Part shown: positions 1 to 9,088 of the stretch, one piece after another
Layout of the letters: each line of letters begins with the position of its first letter
Numbering within the stretch: position 1 is the stretch's first letter
Assembly: GCA_934621605.1 (NCBI GenBank)
Contig: CAKTUZ010000001.1
Span: 124,001-188,000 of the forward strand
Direction of reading: 5' to 3'
Length of the DNA stretch: 64,000 nt
Source of the DNA: an uncultured bacterium
GTDB lineage: Bacteria; Vulcanimicrobiota; Xenobia; Xenobiales; Xenobiaceae
Notes under the pieces: model-generated
What the model was told of the DNA's origin: nothing
Databases searched by the model: none
The model's input: the letters and a program-made list of their open reading frames with translations, nothing else
Program-made: the position numbers and the translations under genes

Positions 1-2
1 CC

Positions 3-911
3 ATAGGAAATAAAATATCTAGCGTTAAGCAAGTTCCTTTGCGTGGTACTATCGATGCTCCGGCCGGTATTCTCAGTGCATCCTTAACTATTAACGGAGA
101 AAAGCTTTGGAATACTCCTTTAGGTTTGCAAATTGCCGATTTAGAAATAGATCTTTGTGTAGATCTTAAGCCGGGAACTAACAAAATTGAAATAGATGTA
201 GCCGATTTAGAAGGACGCAAACTTAAAAAAACTTTTGAACTATACGCTGTCGCTTCCAATCAAGGAACGAAAACCAGAACTTTAATTGTCGGCCCCAACT
301 ATGATTTAAGTGATGTCTCTAATAGCCAAAAATCTATGCAAGTACGCCAAGCTTTTATAGAGCGTGGTTTTAGTGTTAAAACTTTGCCCGGAGCAGAGGC
401 TAAAGCTGAAAATATTAAGAAGTCTCTGGAAAATATAAGAGCTTCCTGCAATTCTTCCGATTTGGTAGTGCTTTATTTAATTGGCAATTTCAATTTTGAC
501 GGCAAAAAGTTGGCTTTTGTCAGCAGTGACGAAAAGGAAAACTTTAGTATAACTTTCGACTATTTGCGCCAATATCAGCAATCTTTGCCCGGTGCCCGTT
601 TTATGCTTATTTGGGATGTAAAATCTTCGCAAGTGAAGAATTTGCCCAGCCAATCAGATAAAAACAATGTCTTGGTTGCCAGCCAATTAGATAGTAGCTC
701 TTGTACTGCTTTAATTTATGGTACTGCTGATTCAAGTAAAGGCAATTCAGATAGCGGTTTGACAGATTTATTTTTAGATAGTCTTAACCAAGCTGAAAGC
801 GATCTTTTCCAGGCTGTACGGCTCACTTATCCGTTGCTGTGCTCGCAAGAACTTAATAAAGCTAAGCGTGAGAAGAAAGCAATTTCTTTGCCTATATTTA
901 TTTCGTTATAG
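3..911 (+). CDS. C-terminal part of a caspase-fold (peptidase C14-like) protein, probably inactive; 5' end outside the window
   Basis: The frame is open to the left edge, so the N-terminus is missing; the first in-window start (TTG at 39) is internal. The first ~65 visible residues look like an Ig-type beta-sandwich repeat. They are followed by a caspase/CHAT-like layout: a GPNYDL strand start near residue 85, a helix, then VVLYLIGNF near 144, where active caspases have the SGHG histidine, and MLIWDVKSS near 195, where they have the D-A-C cysteine. Both catalytic residues are absent. A late GLTDLFLDSL helix fits the fold. In this family, N-terminal WD40 or Ig repeats often act as interaction arms. 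I infer a pseudo-enzyme or scaffold. Family assignment is by pattern only. Confidence 0.55.
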   Translation: MGNKISSVKQVPLRGTIDAPAGILSASLTINGEKLWNTPLGLQIADLEIDLCVDLKPGTNKIEIDVADLEGRKLKKTFELYAVASNQGTKTRTLIVGPNYDLSDVSNSQKSMQVRQAFIERGFSVKTLPGAEAKAENIKKSLENIRASCNSSDLVVLYLIGNFNFDGKKLAFVSSDEKENFSITFDYLRQYQQSLPGARFMLIWDVKSSQVKNLPSQSDKNNVLVASQLDSSSCTALIYGTADSSKGNSDSGLTDLFLDSLNQAESDLFQAVRLTYPLLCSQELNKAKREKKAISLPIFISL

Positions 912-935
912 TTTGCTTGCCAAAAGCTATTTATA

Positions 936-975
936 AAAAAGCAGAACTTATCCGGTGATAAGTTCTGCTTTTTTT
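936..975. terminator. Bidirectional rho-independent terminator
   Basis: The inverted repeat AAAAAAGCAGAACTTAT / ATAAGTTCTGCTTTTTT lies between two convergent genes. It has an A-run on one side and a T-run on the other, so it can end transcripts from both strands. Confidence 0.85.
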
Positions 976-1004
976 GAGTTGGATACTTTATGTTCCAATA
1001 AAAA

Positions 1005-1895
1005 CTACGGCAAAAACGACTCGGCCCCTAAAGGAGCTTGCAAAATAAGTTTTACTATTTGTTGGGCGGCGGCTAAGCCAAAAGCCCCAGTTACGAAGCT
1101 GGAAGTACCGCAAGGTGGAGCATGTCTACCCTGTCCGGAAATGAAATTCTCCACATCTTCGTAAATGTCGCCATCTTCATGTTCGGCTACAGAATTTGCT
1201 GAACTTTTTACAATTTCTTCTTCACTGCAGATTTTATCTAAAAGTGAACTCCAATCTGCTTCAAACGGCTTTATGGGATTTTCTTCCGAATAGACAGCTG
1301 GTATATGAAATGACTTATTGGAAGGGAAAGCATAGTCGCGACGCAATTTTTTGCGAATGCGCAAAGCCATGGGATCGACTTTGGTGTTGCTCAAGTCACA
1401 AACTTTAATGCGCGTAGGATCTATTTTTCCGCCGGCGCCGGTAGAAGTTACGATGGCAATTTTGTGCTCGTGGGCATAATTTAGTAAATGACATTTGTAA
1501 GTAATATTGTCTATGCAATCCAAAACCAAGTCGGGCTCAATTTGCCAAAATTTTTCTGCAGTAGCCGGGGAATAGACAAGTTTGAGAGCTTCTATTTGAG
1601 CCCAAGGATTTATTTGACGTAAACGAGCAGCCATCACTTCGGCTTTGCTTTGGCCAACTGTGTTATGTAAGCAAGGAAGCTGGCGATTTATATTGCTGGG
1701 GTTGATCGTATCAAAATCTACTAAAGTAAGTTTACCTATAGCACTTCGAGCCAAAGCTTCTCCGGCCCAGGAACCGACCCCGCCGACGCCCACCACTGCG
1801 ACGTGCGCGCTTTCTAACTTATGAAAACTTTCCAAGCCTACCAAGCGAATGAGGCGTTCGAAAAAGCAAATTTTTTGAGGATCTAACTCTTTCAT
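1005..1895 (-). CDS. tcdA: tRNA threonylcarbamoyladenosine dehydratase (TcdA/CsdL, ThiF-E1 family)
   Basis: TcdA is an ATP-dependent dehydratase that converts t6A at position 37 of ANN-decoding tRNAs to the cyclic ct6A form. The N-terminus has the family's arm (FFERLIRLVG), then the adenylate-binding glycine loop GVGGVGSW (36-43), the acidic strand end LVDFD followed by NRQ (about 57-72), and DCIDN near 129. The region GKIDPTRIKVCDLSNTK and the C-terminal helix after FVTGAFGL are typical of TcdA rather than MoeB or ThiF. The 296-residue length is close to the family's ~270. About 35 extra residues, rich in acid and serine, lie before the C-terminal helix. The gene starts 8 bases after alr, so the two are probably co-transcribed. 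Confidence 0.88.
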   Translation of the reverse strand: MKELDPQKICFFERLIRLVGLESFHKLESAHVAVVGVGGVGSWAGEALARSAIGKLTLVDFDTINPSNINRQLPCLHNTVGQSKAEVMAARLRQINPWAQIEALKLVYSPATAEKFWQIEPDLVLDCIDNITYKCHLLNYAHEHKIAIVTSTGAGGKIDPTRIKVCDLSNTKVDPMALRIRKKLRRDYAFPSNKSFHIPAVYSEENPIKPFEADWSSLLDKICSEEEIVKSSANSVAEHEDGDIYEDVENFISGQGRHAPPCGTSSFVTGAFGLAAAQQIVKLILQAPLGAESFLP

Positions 1896-1903
1896 CTCTA
1901 ATT

Positions 1904-3217
1904 TTAATTAGCCTCTTGAGATAGCTCTTCTAAATTTAAAGGACGGCGCCCTAAGTAAAAGCGGGGTATATGCATAGGTAGATTAGTTAAAACCTCATAG
2001 CATATAGTATTGCGTTTTTGAGCTATTTCGTCAGCAGAAATGCAATCATTGCCTTGCTTGCCTATAATGACAGCCTCATCGTCGGGACGCACTCCGGGAA
2101 TATCGGTAACGTCTACCATACATAAGTTCATACAAACGCGTCCGATAATAGGGGCACGATAACCGCGAATTAAAACTTCTCCCTTGTTGCTTAGCGAACG
2201 GCTCAGACCGTCGGCATAGCCTATAGGCAAAATAGCAATATCAGTGGTGCGGTGACAGGTAAAAGTGCAGCCGTAACCTATACAAGTGCCAGCTTGAGCA
2301 GTTTTTACTTGGACAACTATAGCTTTGTAAGTTAGAGCTGGCTGCAGGAATCCGACCGCACGGTTATCTCTATATTGATCGGAGCCGAATTTATCCAAAT
2401 TTTTGTCACCGTTAACTTGCTCTCCGGCCAGTTTGTAAAGATCTTTTCCCTGTCCGGCCATTACTAAAGCTGTTTCCTGAGAAGGCCATAAACCGTAAAT
2501 GGCTATACCCGGTCGTACCAATTCCAGGCAAGTTTTAGGTAAGAGTAAAGTACCGGCTGAGGCGGCTATATGACGATAAGGAATATTTATACCCAGCTCT
2601 CTGATTTTTTTTATACAATCGGCAAACTTAGCAAATTGAGTTTGTGTATAAGTTTGATCGAGTTGATCGGCAGCAGCAAAGTGAGAATATATACCCTCAA
2701 TCTCTATGTTGGGCAATTTGGCTGCTTGTTCGCAGAAAGAGAGTAACTCATCCGGAGGTACGGAAAGACGTCCCATACCGGTGTCTACCTTAAGATGGAC
2801 TTTGGCATTTTTCCCCAATCTTACGGCAATGTCGGAAATAGCTTGAGCAAATTCCAGATCCATAATCGGAGGACGTAAATCCAGTTTTACGGCTTCCTCG
2901 ATTTGTGTAGCTAAGATAGGAGCTACCAAGACGATTGGCTTAGTTATGCCTGCTTTACGTAATCTGCGTCCTTCGTCGATATTGGCAATTCCAAAGCCCC
3001 AAGCACCTTCTTCATCTAAAGTAAGAGCTACGGCTTCCAGACCGTGTCCGTAGGCTTCGCTTTTAACTATAGCCAAAATTTGGGAATTAGGAGCGTTTTT
3101 TGATAAATTTCTGAAATTGTGGCGGATGGCATCTAAATTAACTTCAATCCAGAAACTGTAACGATGAGAACTGAGCACTGTGTTAAGTGACCTTATCATT
3201 TTTATTTTTCCGCTCAT
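1904..3217 (-). CDS. alr: Alanine racemase
   Basis: Alanine racemase is a PLP enzyme that interconverts L- and D-alanine for peptidoglycan. The PLP lysine is K52 in AIVKSEAYGHG. The family features LKVDTGMGRLSV, the LVRPGIAIYG strand and the catalytic tyrosine block IGYGCTFTC are all present, as is the LPIGYADG segment. The protein is 437 residues long, against ~370 usually. Most of the excess is a hydrophilic insertion between the IAIYGLWPS and LQPALTYKA segments (about residues 245-290). The second Met (residue 7, base 3199) has a better-placed purine-rich stretch upstream and may be the true start. It is the first gene of a two-gene operon with tcdA. Confidence 0.93.
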   Translation of the reverse strand: MSGKIKMIRSLNTVLSSHRYSFWIEVNLDAIRHNFRNLSKNAPNSQILAIVKSEAYGHGLEAVALTLDEEGAWGFGIANIDEGRRLRKAGITKPIVLVAPILATQIEEAVKLDLRPPIMDLEFAQAISDIAVRLGKNAKVHLKVDTGMGRLSVPPDELLSFCEQAAKLPNIEIEGIYSHFAAADQLDQTYTQTQFAKFADCIKKIRELGINIPYRHIAASAGTLLLPKTCLELVRPGIAIYGLWPSQETALVMAGQGKDLYKLAGEQVNGDKNLDKFGSDQYRDNRAVGFLQPALTYKAIVVQVKTAQAGTCIGYGCTFTCHRTTDIAILPIGYADGLSRSLSNKGEVLIRGYRAPIIGRVCMNLCMVDVTDIPGVRPDDEAVIIGKQGNDCISADEIAQKRNTICYEVLTNLPMHIPRFYLGRRPLNLEELSQEAN

Positions 3218-3455
3218 TATAATCTTTTTTTATACTTGGTGGCAAATTTTTTTAGGGCTATGAATGTAGCAAATTTTCAATCGACAGTTTATTTTTTGGA
3301 CGCTTTGAGCTTTTGGTTGTGGCTATAGGTTCAGTCGAGTCAGCTAAGCAGGATAAAAGAAAACAGAGGGGAAAAATCGGGCTTCGAAGTTTGAAAAATG
3401 CGGGCTTGACTTATAAAAAATCACTAAAAAGTCCGTAGCTTACATAGGAGTCTCG

Positions 3456-4706
3456 ATGTCAGATACCGCCGTAAATCTCAGTGCCGCTCTTGACAATGTC
3501 GAAGAGCTTTTAAATGCTCAGAAAAACGCAGAAGCTTCAGAAGAGCTGTCCCGTTTGGCCAAAGAAGAAATTTCTCAGCCCGAAGAATTGGTTCGTCTTT
3601 ATCATCTCAGCGGAGTTGCTTCCTCCCGTTTAGGCAAAATGGATGACGCTATTATACAATTCCGTCGCAGTCGCGCTGAAGCCGAAAAGGTAAATGACCA
3701 GAAAGCTATGGCTCAAGCCGACGAATATTTGGGCTCCGCTTATCATCAGCGCAACCGTTTGGACGAAGCTCGTTTCCACTATTCCAGAGCTTTGTCTGTT
3801 TGGACTGAATTAGGCGATAAGGCCGGTCAGGGGCGCGGTCATCGCAATATGGGTAACCTTTATGTAGATGCCAATCAGTCTCGCGCCGCTATGGCTGAGT
3901 ATGATGACAGTTGCCAATTCTTCCGTGAGCTCGGTATGAGCGAAGAGATGGCTCCGGCCATTATGCACCGTGCTACTATGGCTTATGGTAGCAAAGGGTT
4001 GACTGCCGCTTTGGAAGTTTATAAAGCTGGAATTGAAGAAGAAAAGTGCCATCACTATTTAGTACTTAATAACTACGGCTTTATGCTTATGCTCAACAAT
4101 CAAGTTGAAGACGGCATGAAGTATCTTAAGCAATCTATGGAAGAAATCGAAGCTAAACACATTAATGATGATGATTTAGCTTTGGTTTGCTTGAATATCG
4201 GTGTGGCTTATGCTTTAACTGGCAGTTTAGATGAAGCTGAGAAGTATTTACGTCGTGCTGCCGGACTTCTGGAAGCTTATCCTCAGGCTAGAGCTGTTGA
4301 GTTCTTGCTTCAGGCCAACGATAAATATCGCGATAAAGGTTTCAATAAATATCTGATCGTAGAAAACGGTCAAAAGAAGTCTTTGGCTCATTTGAACTTA
4401 GCTGCCGTTCTCGCTTGGGGTGGCAAAATTGAAGAAGCCAAAGAAGAGGTAGCTAAGGGGGTGGAGTCCGATAGAGGCTATGGTTATCCTCACCTTTCCG
4501 CCGGTTGGATTTATCTGACTGCCGGTATGCAGCAAGAAGCTGCTGCCGCTTTCTATCGTGCTTGTGGTTTTGAGCCAAACAATGAGGAGTTCCGCAAAGC
4601 TTTGAGTTTAGTTAATCCTTATGCTCAGGCTAAGGTTGGTCGCAACGATCCTTGTCCTTGCGGCAGTGGTAAAAAGTTTAAAAAATGCCACGGAATTAAC
4701 GCTTAA
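3456..4706 (+). CDS. TPR-repeat protein with C-terminal SEC-C zinc motif
   Basis: Residues ~5-380 form a run of helical pairs with TPR spacing (for example LYHLSGVASSRLGKMDDAI, and AHLNLAAVLAWGGKIEEAK near 310). The protein ends in a SEC-C motif with the pattern C-P-C-G-S-G-K-K-F-K-K-C-H (about 398-411), which binds zinc in the SecA tail and in many unrelated proteins. There is no signal peptide, so it is cytoplasmic. A TAGGAG ribosome binding site precedes the ATG. The function is probably scaffolding; the exact partner cannot be read from the sequence. Confidence 0.8.
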   Translation: MSDTAVNLSAALDNVEELLNAQKNAEASEELSRLAKEEISQPEELVRLYHLSGVASSRLGKMDDAIIQFRRSRAEAEKVNDQKAMAQADEYLGSAYHQRNRLDEARFHYSRALSVWTELGDKAGQGRGHRNMGNLYVDANQSRAAMAEYDDSCQFFRELGMSEEMAPAIMHRATMAYGSKGLTAALEVYKAGIEEEKCHHYLVLNNYGFMLMLNNQVEDGMKYLKQSMEEIEAKHINDDDLALVCLNIGVAYALTGSLDEAEKYLRRAAGLLEAYPQARAVEFLLQANDKYRDKGFNKYLIVENGQKKSLAHLNLAAVLAWGGKIEEAKEEVAKGVESDRGYGYPHLSAGWIYLTAGMQQEAAAAFYRACGFEPNNEEFRKALSLVNPYAQAKVGRNDPCPCGSGKKFKKCHGINA

Positions 4707-4732
4707 TTTTTTAGCGTAAAGTCTCAGTTAGG

Positions 4733-4817
4733 GCTGTCTCTTTGAAAAAAGCGGGCCGCTGCAGCAGAAAGCGAGTTTTCTGTTTGCGGCTTGTTCTCGG
4801 AGAGACAGCTTTTTTTC
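4733..4817 (+). terminator. Long-stem rho-independent terminator
   Basis: GCTGTCTCT (4733-4741) pairs with AGAGACAGC (4801-4809), followed by a run of Ts. An inner GC-rich imperfect stem (GCCGC / GCGGC) fills the loop. It closes the TPR/SEC-C transcript. Confidence 0.7.
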
Positions 4818-4926
4818 TTGAAATTTTCAGAAGGAAGAGACTTCTTTTTAGGCAAGTTTGCCGACGGAATTGTTATGCTTCAGCTGAGAATTTTAGCCAA
4901 AAAATAATTTGGAGAAGGGCGCAGAA

Positions 4927-7608
4927 TTGGAATTTATTGTGTTGGTAATCGCGGCTTTGGGAATGTTTTTCCTGCCGTTTATCTTTTCTGTTATAGCCAT
5001 GGCTTCTTGCCAAAGCTTAAAGAAGCGCGTGGAAGCGCTCGAAGTAGGTCTTAAAAATTTAGCCTCCTCTTTTCCTGTAACTACTGGGCGCTTATCCGAA
5101 TCGGAAATAAAACATCACTCGCAAGCCAAAGAATCGATGGCTTCTTCAGTTTGTACCGACGGCGAGGAACGCGCTAAACTTAATAATACTCCGATTGCCA
5201 AGAGCTTTAGTGAGAGTGCCAGACCAACTCTATCCTTAACTAAGGAAGATGCGCTGTCAAGTGAGTCTGTTATTTCCTTAAATCAGGCAGCAGCAACCGA
5301 ACCAGAATCTGCAGCTTGGGTCAGCCCACAAAAGATTATCGCTCAACTTGAAGCAAAAAATAACTCTGTTTTGCCGTCTTCCGATTCAGCTGAAAATGGT
5401 CTGGAACAGTTTTTTTTGGGCAGCCTTTTCAATAAATTAGGCGCTCTGGCTATTATCGTCTTTGTCATCCTCTTCATAAAGTGGTTATCCCCATTTTTGG
5501 CTTTGACTGCAGCTATGAAGGTTGGTGCGGTCTATGCTTTGAGCTCGGTGCTTGTGGGCTTAGGTTTTTATCTTTTGCCTAAAGACAATATGCGCGGCTT
5601 TTCCGAAACCCTTTTGGGGTTGGGATTAGCTTCGGCTATCATGGTAACTTATGCTGGCAGCGTTTACTTTGATCTTTGGGATAATTACGTAAGCTTGGCT
5701 CTGGCTTCACTTATTTTGTTGGGCACTTATGTATTGGCTTATTGGGCTCAACGCAAATCCATTATTTGTCTGGGAGCTTTGGCTGGTTATGCCAACTTAA
5801 TTTTTATTCAAACTTCTATCGACAGTACTTATGTTTTTGATGTCTATTTAGTAATTCTGGCTCTTTTTTGTTTAATAGGTACTGTGCGTTGCCGTAGATG
5901 GAATTCACTTTTTAGTATCAACTTAGCCATAACTTGGCTTTTTATTGTCGTTCGCACCGGTATTTTTGAAAAGGCTGACCGAATTTTTAGTCCTTATGCT
6001 TTGGGAGCCATCTGGCTTATCGTCTTGATATACGATTACTTCCGCCGCCAAGACGAAAATAATCCTAAGCAGCCTTCCGTTTGGATTAATCACCTTATGA
6101 TGGCTTTGGGAGCCAATTGTATTTACAGTGAAGGTCAAGCCTTTGCTGCTTTTATGATGGCTGCGGTGGCTTTATTTGGCTTAGCCAAATTGCGTGCAGA
6201 AAATATGAACACTTTAGCTAGAGCTTTTGTCAATGCTGGCTTATTTGTGGTCGGTCTTTCTGCGTACAACTTCCAAGAGCCATTGTCCAGAGTTATTTTC
6301 CTCTCTATAGCTGGTTTAGTTATTCTTTGGATTGCTTTTAATAAAGTTATCAAACCGGAAGTACAACGACGCCTCTTCTTCTGGAGCGGTTTGCATAATG
6401 CATTGGCTTTTTTCATTATGCTAGTGGCCGACTTTAATGGCAAATTTGACTTTTTCTTAAGTCCTGATCGAGAACTTCATAAGCTGGCCATAATTATTTT
6501 CGGAGTTTCTATTGCTGCTTGGCTGTTTGGCTATTTGATGTTCCGTCACTACAATGGTGATGAAAAATACAGAGATTTCAACCTTTGGGCTGGTATAACC
6601 TTAGCTTATATTTATTTTGGTCGAGAATTAGCCGATATTTTAGATCGCGTTTTGAGTTTAAACGGTCAACAGTGGTGGGCTTTTAGCTGCTTTAGCTTAG
6701 TGGCCGTTTGTTCTATTTATGCTTTGCAAGCTATGCTTCAAGCCAAAAAGGCTAAGAGCAATGCTTTTGCCATTGGTTTCAATTTGGCTTTAGCTCTGTC
6801 TTTATTTGGCTTGACTATCAATACTCTTAGCATTACAGGTATTTATGCCGAATTTATTCCTATAGTTAATATCGGCTTTTTAGCTCACGCTTTAGCTATT
6901 TTGGCTTTAGCTGCCGCTTTTGTACTTTACGGATCTGAAATTTATCTGGTTGGAGCTGTGCTTAGTGGCTGGTCTTTAGTTCATATAGAAGGACACAATA
7001 TTGCCGCAGTTTGCCATTTAAGTTCTATTACTTCTGTTTTGTGGATGCTCTACGCAGCGGCAATCCTTTGGGGTGGTATTCGCTTTAAGAATCGTTATAT
7101 CACCAACTGTGGTATTTTTATTGTTTGCTTTACTTTGCTTAGAATAATAACCTACGATATTGTGAATTTGCCCATTGGCTACAAGTTGCTGCTCTTCTTT
7201 GTTTTGGGCGTAGCTCTTTTGCTTACTTCTTACTATTACTCGAAGCATCTTAGTCACAATGGTACTGATATACCTCCCGATGTTGATATACCTACCAGTA
7301 CCGATCCTAAACCTGTCTCTTCCGTTCCCGCTATAGATTCTCAGGTTTCTTTTTCTGAAGATACTCAAGAGTTTAAAGAGACAGAAATTCCCGATTTAAG
7401 CAATCAAAATGCCTTTAAAGAAGTTGACAGTTCGGTTTCGCAATCTCCTTTTAGCGACAGATTAAATGAGATTGAATCTGTAGAAAGTTTAACCGCTTCT
7501 GTTGCAGAAAATGGAGACGCTTCGGAGGGAAATACTGCTGAAAATGTCGCTATTGAAAGTACTCAAGTGCCTATCGTCGCCGGTAAAGCCAGCTGGCATA
7601 ATGATTGA
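4927..7608 (+). CDS. DUF2339 polytopic membrane protein
   Basis: This is a very hydrophobic protein of about 893 residues. It has an N-terminal membrane helix (about 1-25), a polar Ser/Ala-rich linker to ~155, then more than fifteen closely packed membrane helices to ~780, and an acidic Ser/Thr/Glu-rich cytoplasmic tail of ~100 residues. Length and layout fit the uncharacterised DUF2339 family. I prefer the TTG at 4927 because GGAGAAGG (4911-4918) lies 8 bases upstream; the TTG at 4909 would place its own ribosome binding site inside the gene. The function of the family is unknown. Confidence 0.75.
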   Translation: MEFIVLVIAALGMFFLPFIFSVIAMASCQSLKKRVEALEVGLKNLASSFPVTTGRLSESEIKHHSQAKESMASSVCTDGEERAKLNNTPIAKSFSESARPTLSLTKEDALSSESVISLNQAAATEPESAAWVSPQKIIAQLEAKNNSVLPSSDSAENGLEQFFLGSLFNKLGALAIIVFVILFIKWLSPFLALTAAMKVGAVYALSSVLVGLGFYLLPKDNMRGFSETLLGLGLASAIMVTYAGSVYFDLWDNYVSLALASLILLGTYVLAYWAQRKSIICLGALAGYANLIFIQTSIDSTYVFDVYLVILALFCLIGTVRCRRWNSLFSINLAITWLFIVVRTGIFEKADRIFSPYALGAIWLIVLIYDYFRRQDENNPKQPSVWINHLMMALGANCIYSEGQAFAAFMMAAVALFGLAKLRAENMNTLARAFVNAGLFVVGLSAYNFQEPLSRVIFLSIAGLVILWIAFNKVIKPEVQRRLFFWSGLHNALAFFIMLVADFNGKFDFFLSPDRELHKLAIIIFGVSIAAWLFGYLMFRHYNGDEKYRDFNLWAGITLAYIYFGRELADILDRVLSLNGQQWWAFSCFSLVAVCSIYALQAMLQAKKAKSNAFAIGFNLALALSLFGLTINTLSITGIYAEFIPIVNIGFLAHALAILALAAAFVLYGSEIYLVGAVLSGWSLVHIEGHNIAAVCHLSSITSVLWMLYAAAILWGGIRFKNRYITNCGIFIVCFTLLRIITYDIVNLPIGYKLLLFFVLGVALLLTSYYYSKHLSHNGTDIPPDVDIPTSTDPKPVSSVPAIDSQVSFSEDTQEFKETEIPDLSNQNAFKEVDSSVSQSPFSDRLNEIESVESLTASVAENGDASEGNTAENVAIESTQVPIVAGKASWHND

Positions 7609-7744
7609 ATAGATAGTCAATTAAAAAGGATTTTGTACCTCTGTTAACATTTTGGCAAGCTGTTTCTATATAATTAACGTTTTTTATTGTGTAGTATAAC
7701 TGCGTGGGGGAAAAATATGTCTAAAACTAGGTTGGTTTAACTAA

Positions 7745-8800
7745 ATGGGTTTAGGTAGCATATCCAGCAGTTCTTTTACTGCCTTTAATAATATTCAGCA
7801 GAGTGACGTTAAGCGTCCTGAAGGCTTCCAAGGCACAGGCAAAGATGTCTTCGTTCGTGACGATAGCTCTCAATTTTCCAAAGAACAGCAGTTCGCCAAA
7901 GCTGGTCGTCTCTTCCAGAGTACCCAGGCTGGTCATATTCATGCCGCCTCCGAAGTTGAAGTCGAAGGCGTCAGTATGTATGAAGGTCGCAATGGCTATG
8001 ACAAAAACTTCTTGGGCACCGAACTTCCTTTACCTGAGCTCGGTTCTTCCATTCAAGATAAAGTAGCTATGCGTACCGACAAGCCGGGCGAGAGCGAACT
8101 TACCTACACTAACTTTTCCGTCGTTATGAACAAAGAGCGCAAGCAGTGCTTCTATGCTATTTGCAATATCGACGGTACCAGTCATCGCAACGTCAGACGT
8201 TCCGGCAATTGGTCTATTGACGGTCGTATTCCCCGCGAATATCAGTTGGGCAACGAGGCCTATAAAAATAACAATATCGACAAGGGCCATATGGTGCGTC
8301 GCTTAGATCCTTGTTGGGGTAAAAATCCCGAGTTAGCTAGTCGTGACACCTTCACCTATTGCAATGCCGCTTTGCAGCATGGCGGCTTGAACCAAAAAGA
8401 ATGGCTCCAACTCGAAGACCATGTGCTCGGTTCTGCTAAAGGGCAGAAGATGACTGTAATTACCGGCCCTATCTTCTCCAAAGACGATCCTAAGTTCGAC
8501 AATAACGGTCGTATGAGCGAACCTACCCAGATCCCTATGAAATTTTTCAAGACTGTGGTCTGGAATGATGGTCAAAAACTCAAGAGCGCTTCTTTTATCC
8601 TTTCTCAGGAAGATATTATCAATAATGATAGCTCTTTGGGCATTAAGGGTGGCTTCGATCCCGATCGCTTCGAAGTTTACCAGGTGCCTCAGAAAGAGGT
8701 TGAACGCCTTACCGATCTTCACTTTGGCAATATCGGTGATATTACCGAACAGCCTATGCGCCTGACTGCCGAAAATGATTACGCTCCTAAGTTAAACTAA
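7745..8800 (+). CDS. DNA/RNA non-specific endonuclease, array copy 1
   Basis: This belongs to the beta-beta-alpha-metal (Serratia NucA/EndoG-like) nuclease family, which cuts single- and double-stranded DNA and RNA using a Mg-water complex. The catalytic block is IDKGHMVRRLDPCWG with H182. The metal-ligand Asn is in GLNQKEWLQLED, and the MTVITGPIF strand follows. The N-terminal ~55 residues carry the array-specific module RPEGFQGTGKDVFV and no Sec signal peptide. A ~20-residue linker with little conservation follows, then the nuclease domain from about residue 78. Four cysteines of the domain are conserved across copies 1-5. It is the first of six tandem copies. A 7-codon open frame (7717-7740) lies in its leader. 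Confidence 0.92.
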   Translation: MGLGSISSSSFTAFNNIQQSDVKRPEGFQGTGKDVFVRDDSSQFSKEQQFAKAGRLFQSTQAGHIHAASEVEVEGVSMYEGRNGYDKNFLGTELPLPELGSSIQDKVAMRTDKPGESELTYTNFSVVMNKERKQCFYAICNIDGTSHRNVRRSGNWSIDGRIPREYQLGNEAYKNNNIDKGHMVRRLDPCWGKNPELASRDTFTYCNAALQHGGLNQKEWLQLEDHVLGSAKGQKMTVITGPIFSKDDPKFDNNGRMSEPTQIPMKFFKTVVWNDGQKLKSASFILSQEDIINNDSSLGIKGGFDPDRFEVYQVPQKEVERLTDLHFGNIGDITEQPMRLTAENDYAPKLN

Positions 8801-8832
8801 ATTAGCTTTTTAGTACGTAAAATAGCTAATTG

Positions 8833-8871
8833 AATGCGCTTCAAAAGCTTTGGCTTTGGGGCGCATTTTTG
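8833..8871 (+). terminator. Terminator of nuclease copy 1
   Basis: AATGCGC (8833-8839) pairs with GCGCATT (8861-8867), with further pairing in the loop, followed by Ts. Confidence 0.7.
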
Positions 8872-8893
8872 TTTAAAAGTTTTTTTGGTTAAG

Positions 8894-8938
8894 TTGTTAC
8901 AATTTTTTGCCTAATTAGGCTTTTAAATTCTGTAGTAT
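8894..8938 (+). promoter_or_regulatory. Conserved upstream element of nuclease copy 2
   Basis: GTTACA (8896-8901) and TTTAAATTCTGTAGTAT (ending 8938) are repeated upstream of copies 3 and 4, with exactly 31 bases between GTTACA and TAGTAT in all three. TAGTAT resembles a -10 box, but no sigma70-type -35 lies 17 bases before it, so an activator site or alternative sigma factor is possible. It lies 150 bases before the copy 2 start, leaving a longer leader than at copies 3 and 4. Confidence 0.55.
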
Positions 8939-9088
8939 CAAGTTAGTTAATGTTTGTGGGCAAGTAAGTTTGTTACTTGTTTTGTAGCAAAAGGGCTTGC
9001 TCGTCTCAATTCGTGGAAAAAATTGGCAGTTTTTGTAACTGTTAAGTTTTTTTACAAAGCCTAGTTAAAGGGATAGGAATTGTAGAAC

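Noticed and set aside
4742..4948. 68-codon frame between the TPR/SEC-C and DUF2339 genes
   Set aside because: Arg/Cys-rich low-quality protein that overlaps the terminator stem and the ribosome binding site and start of the DUF2339 gene.
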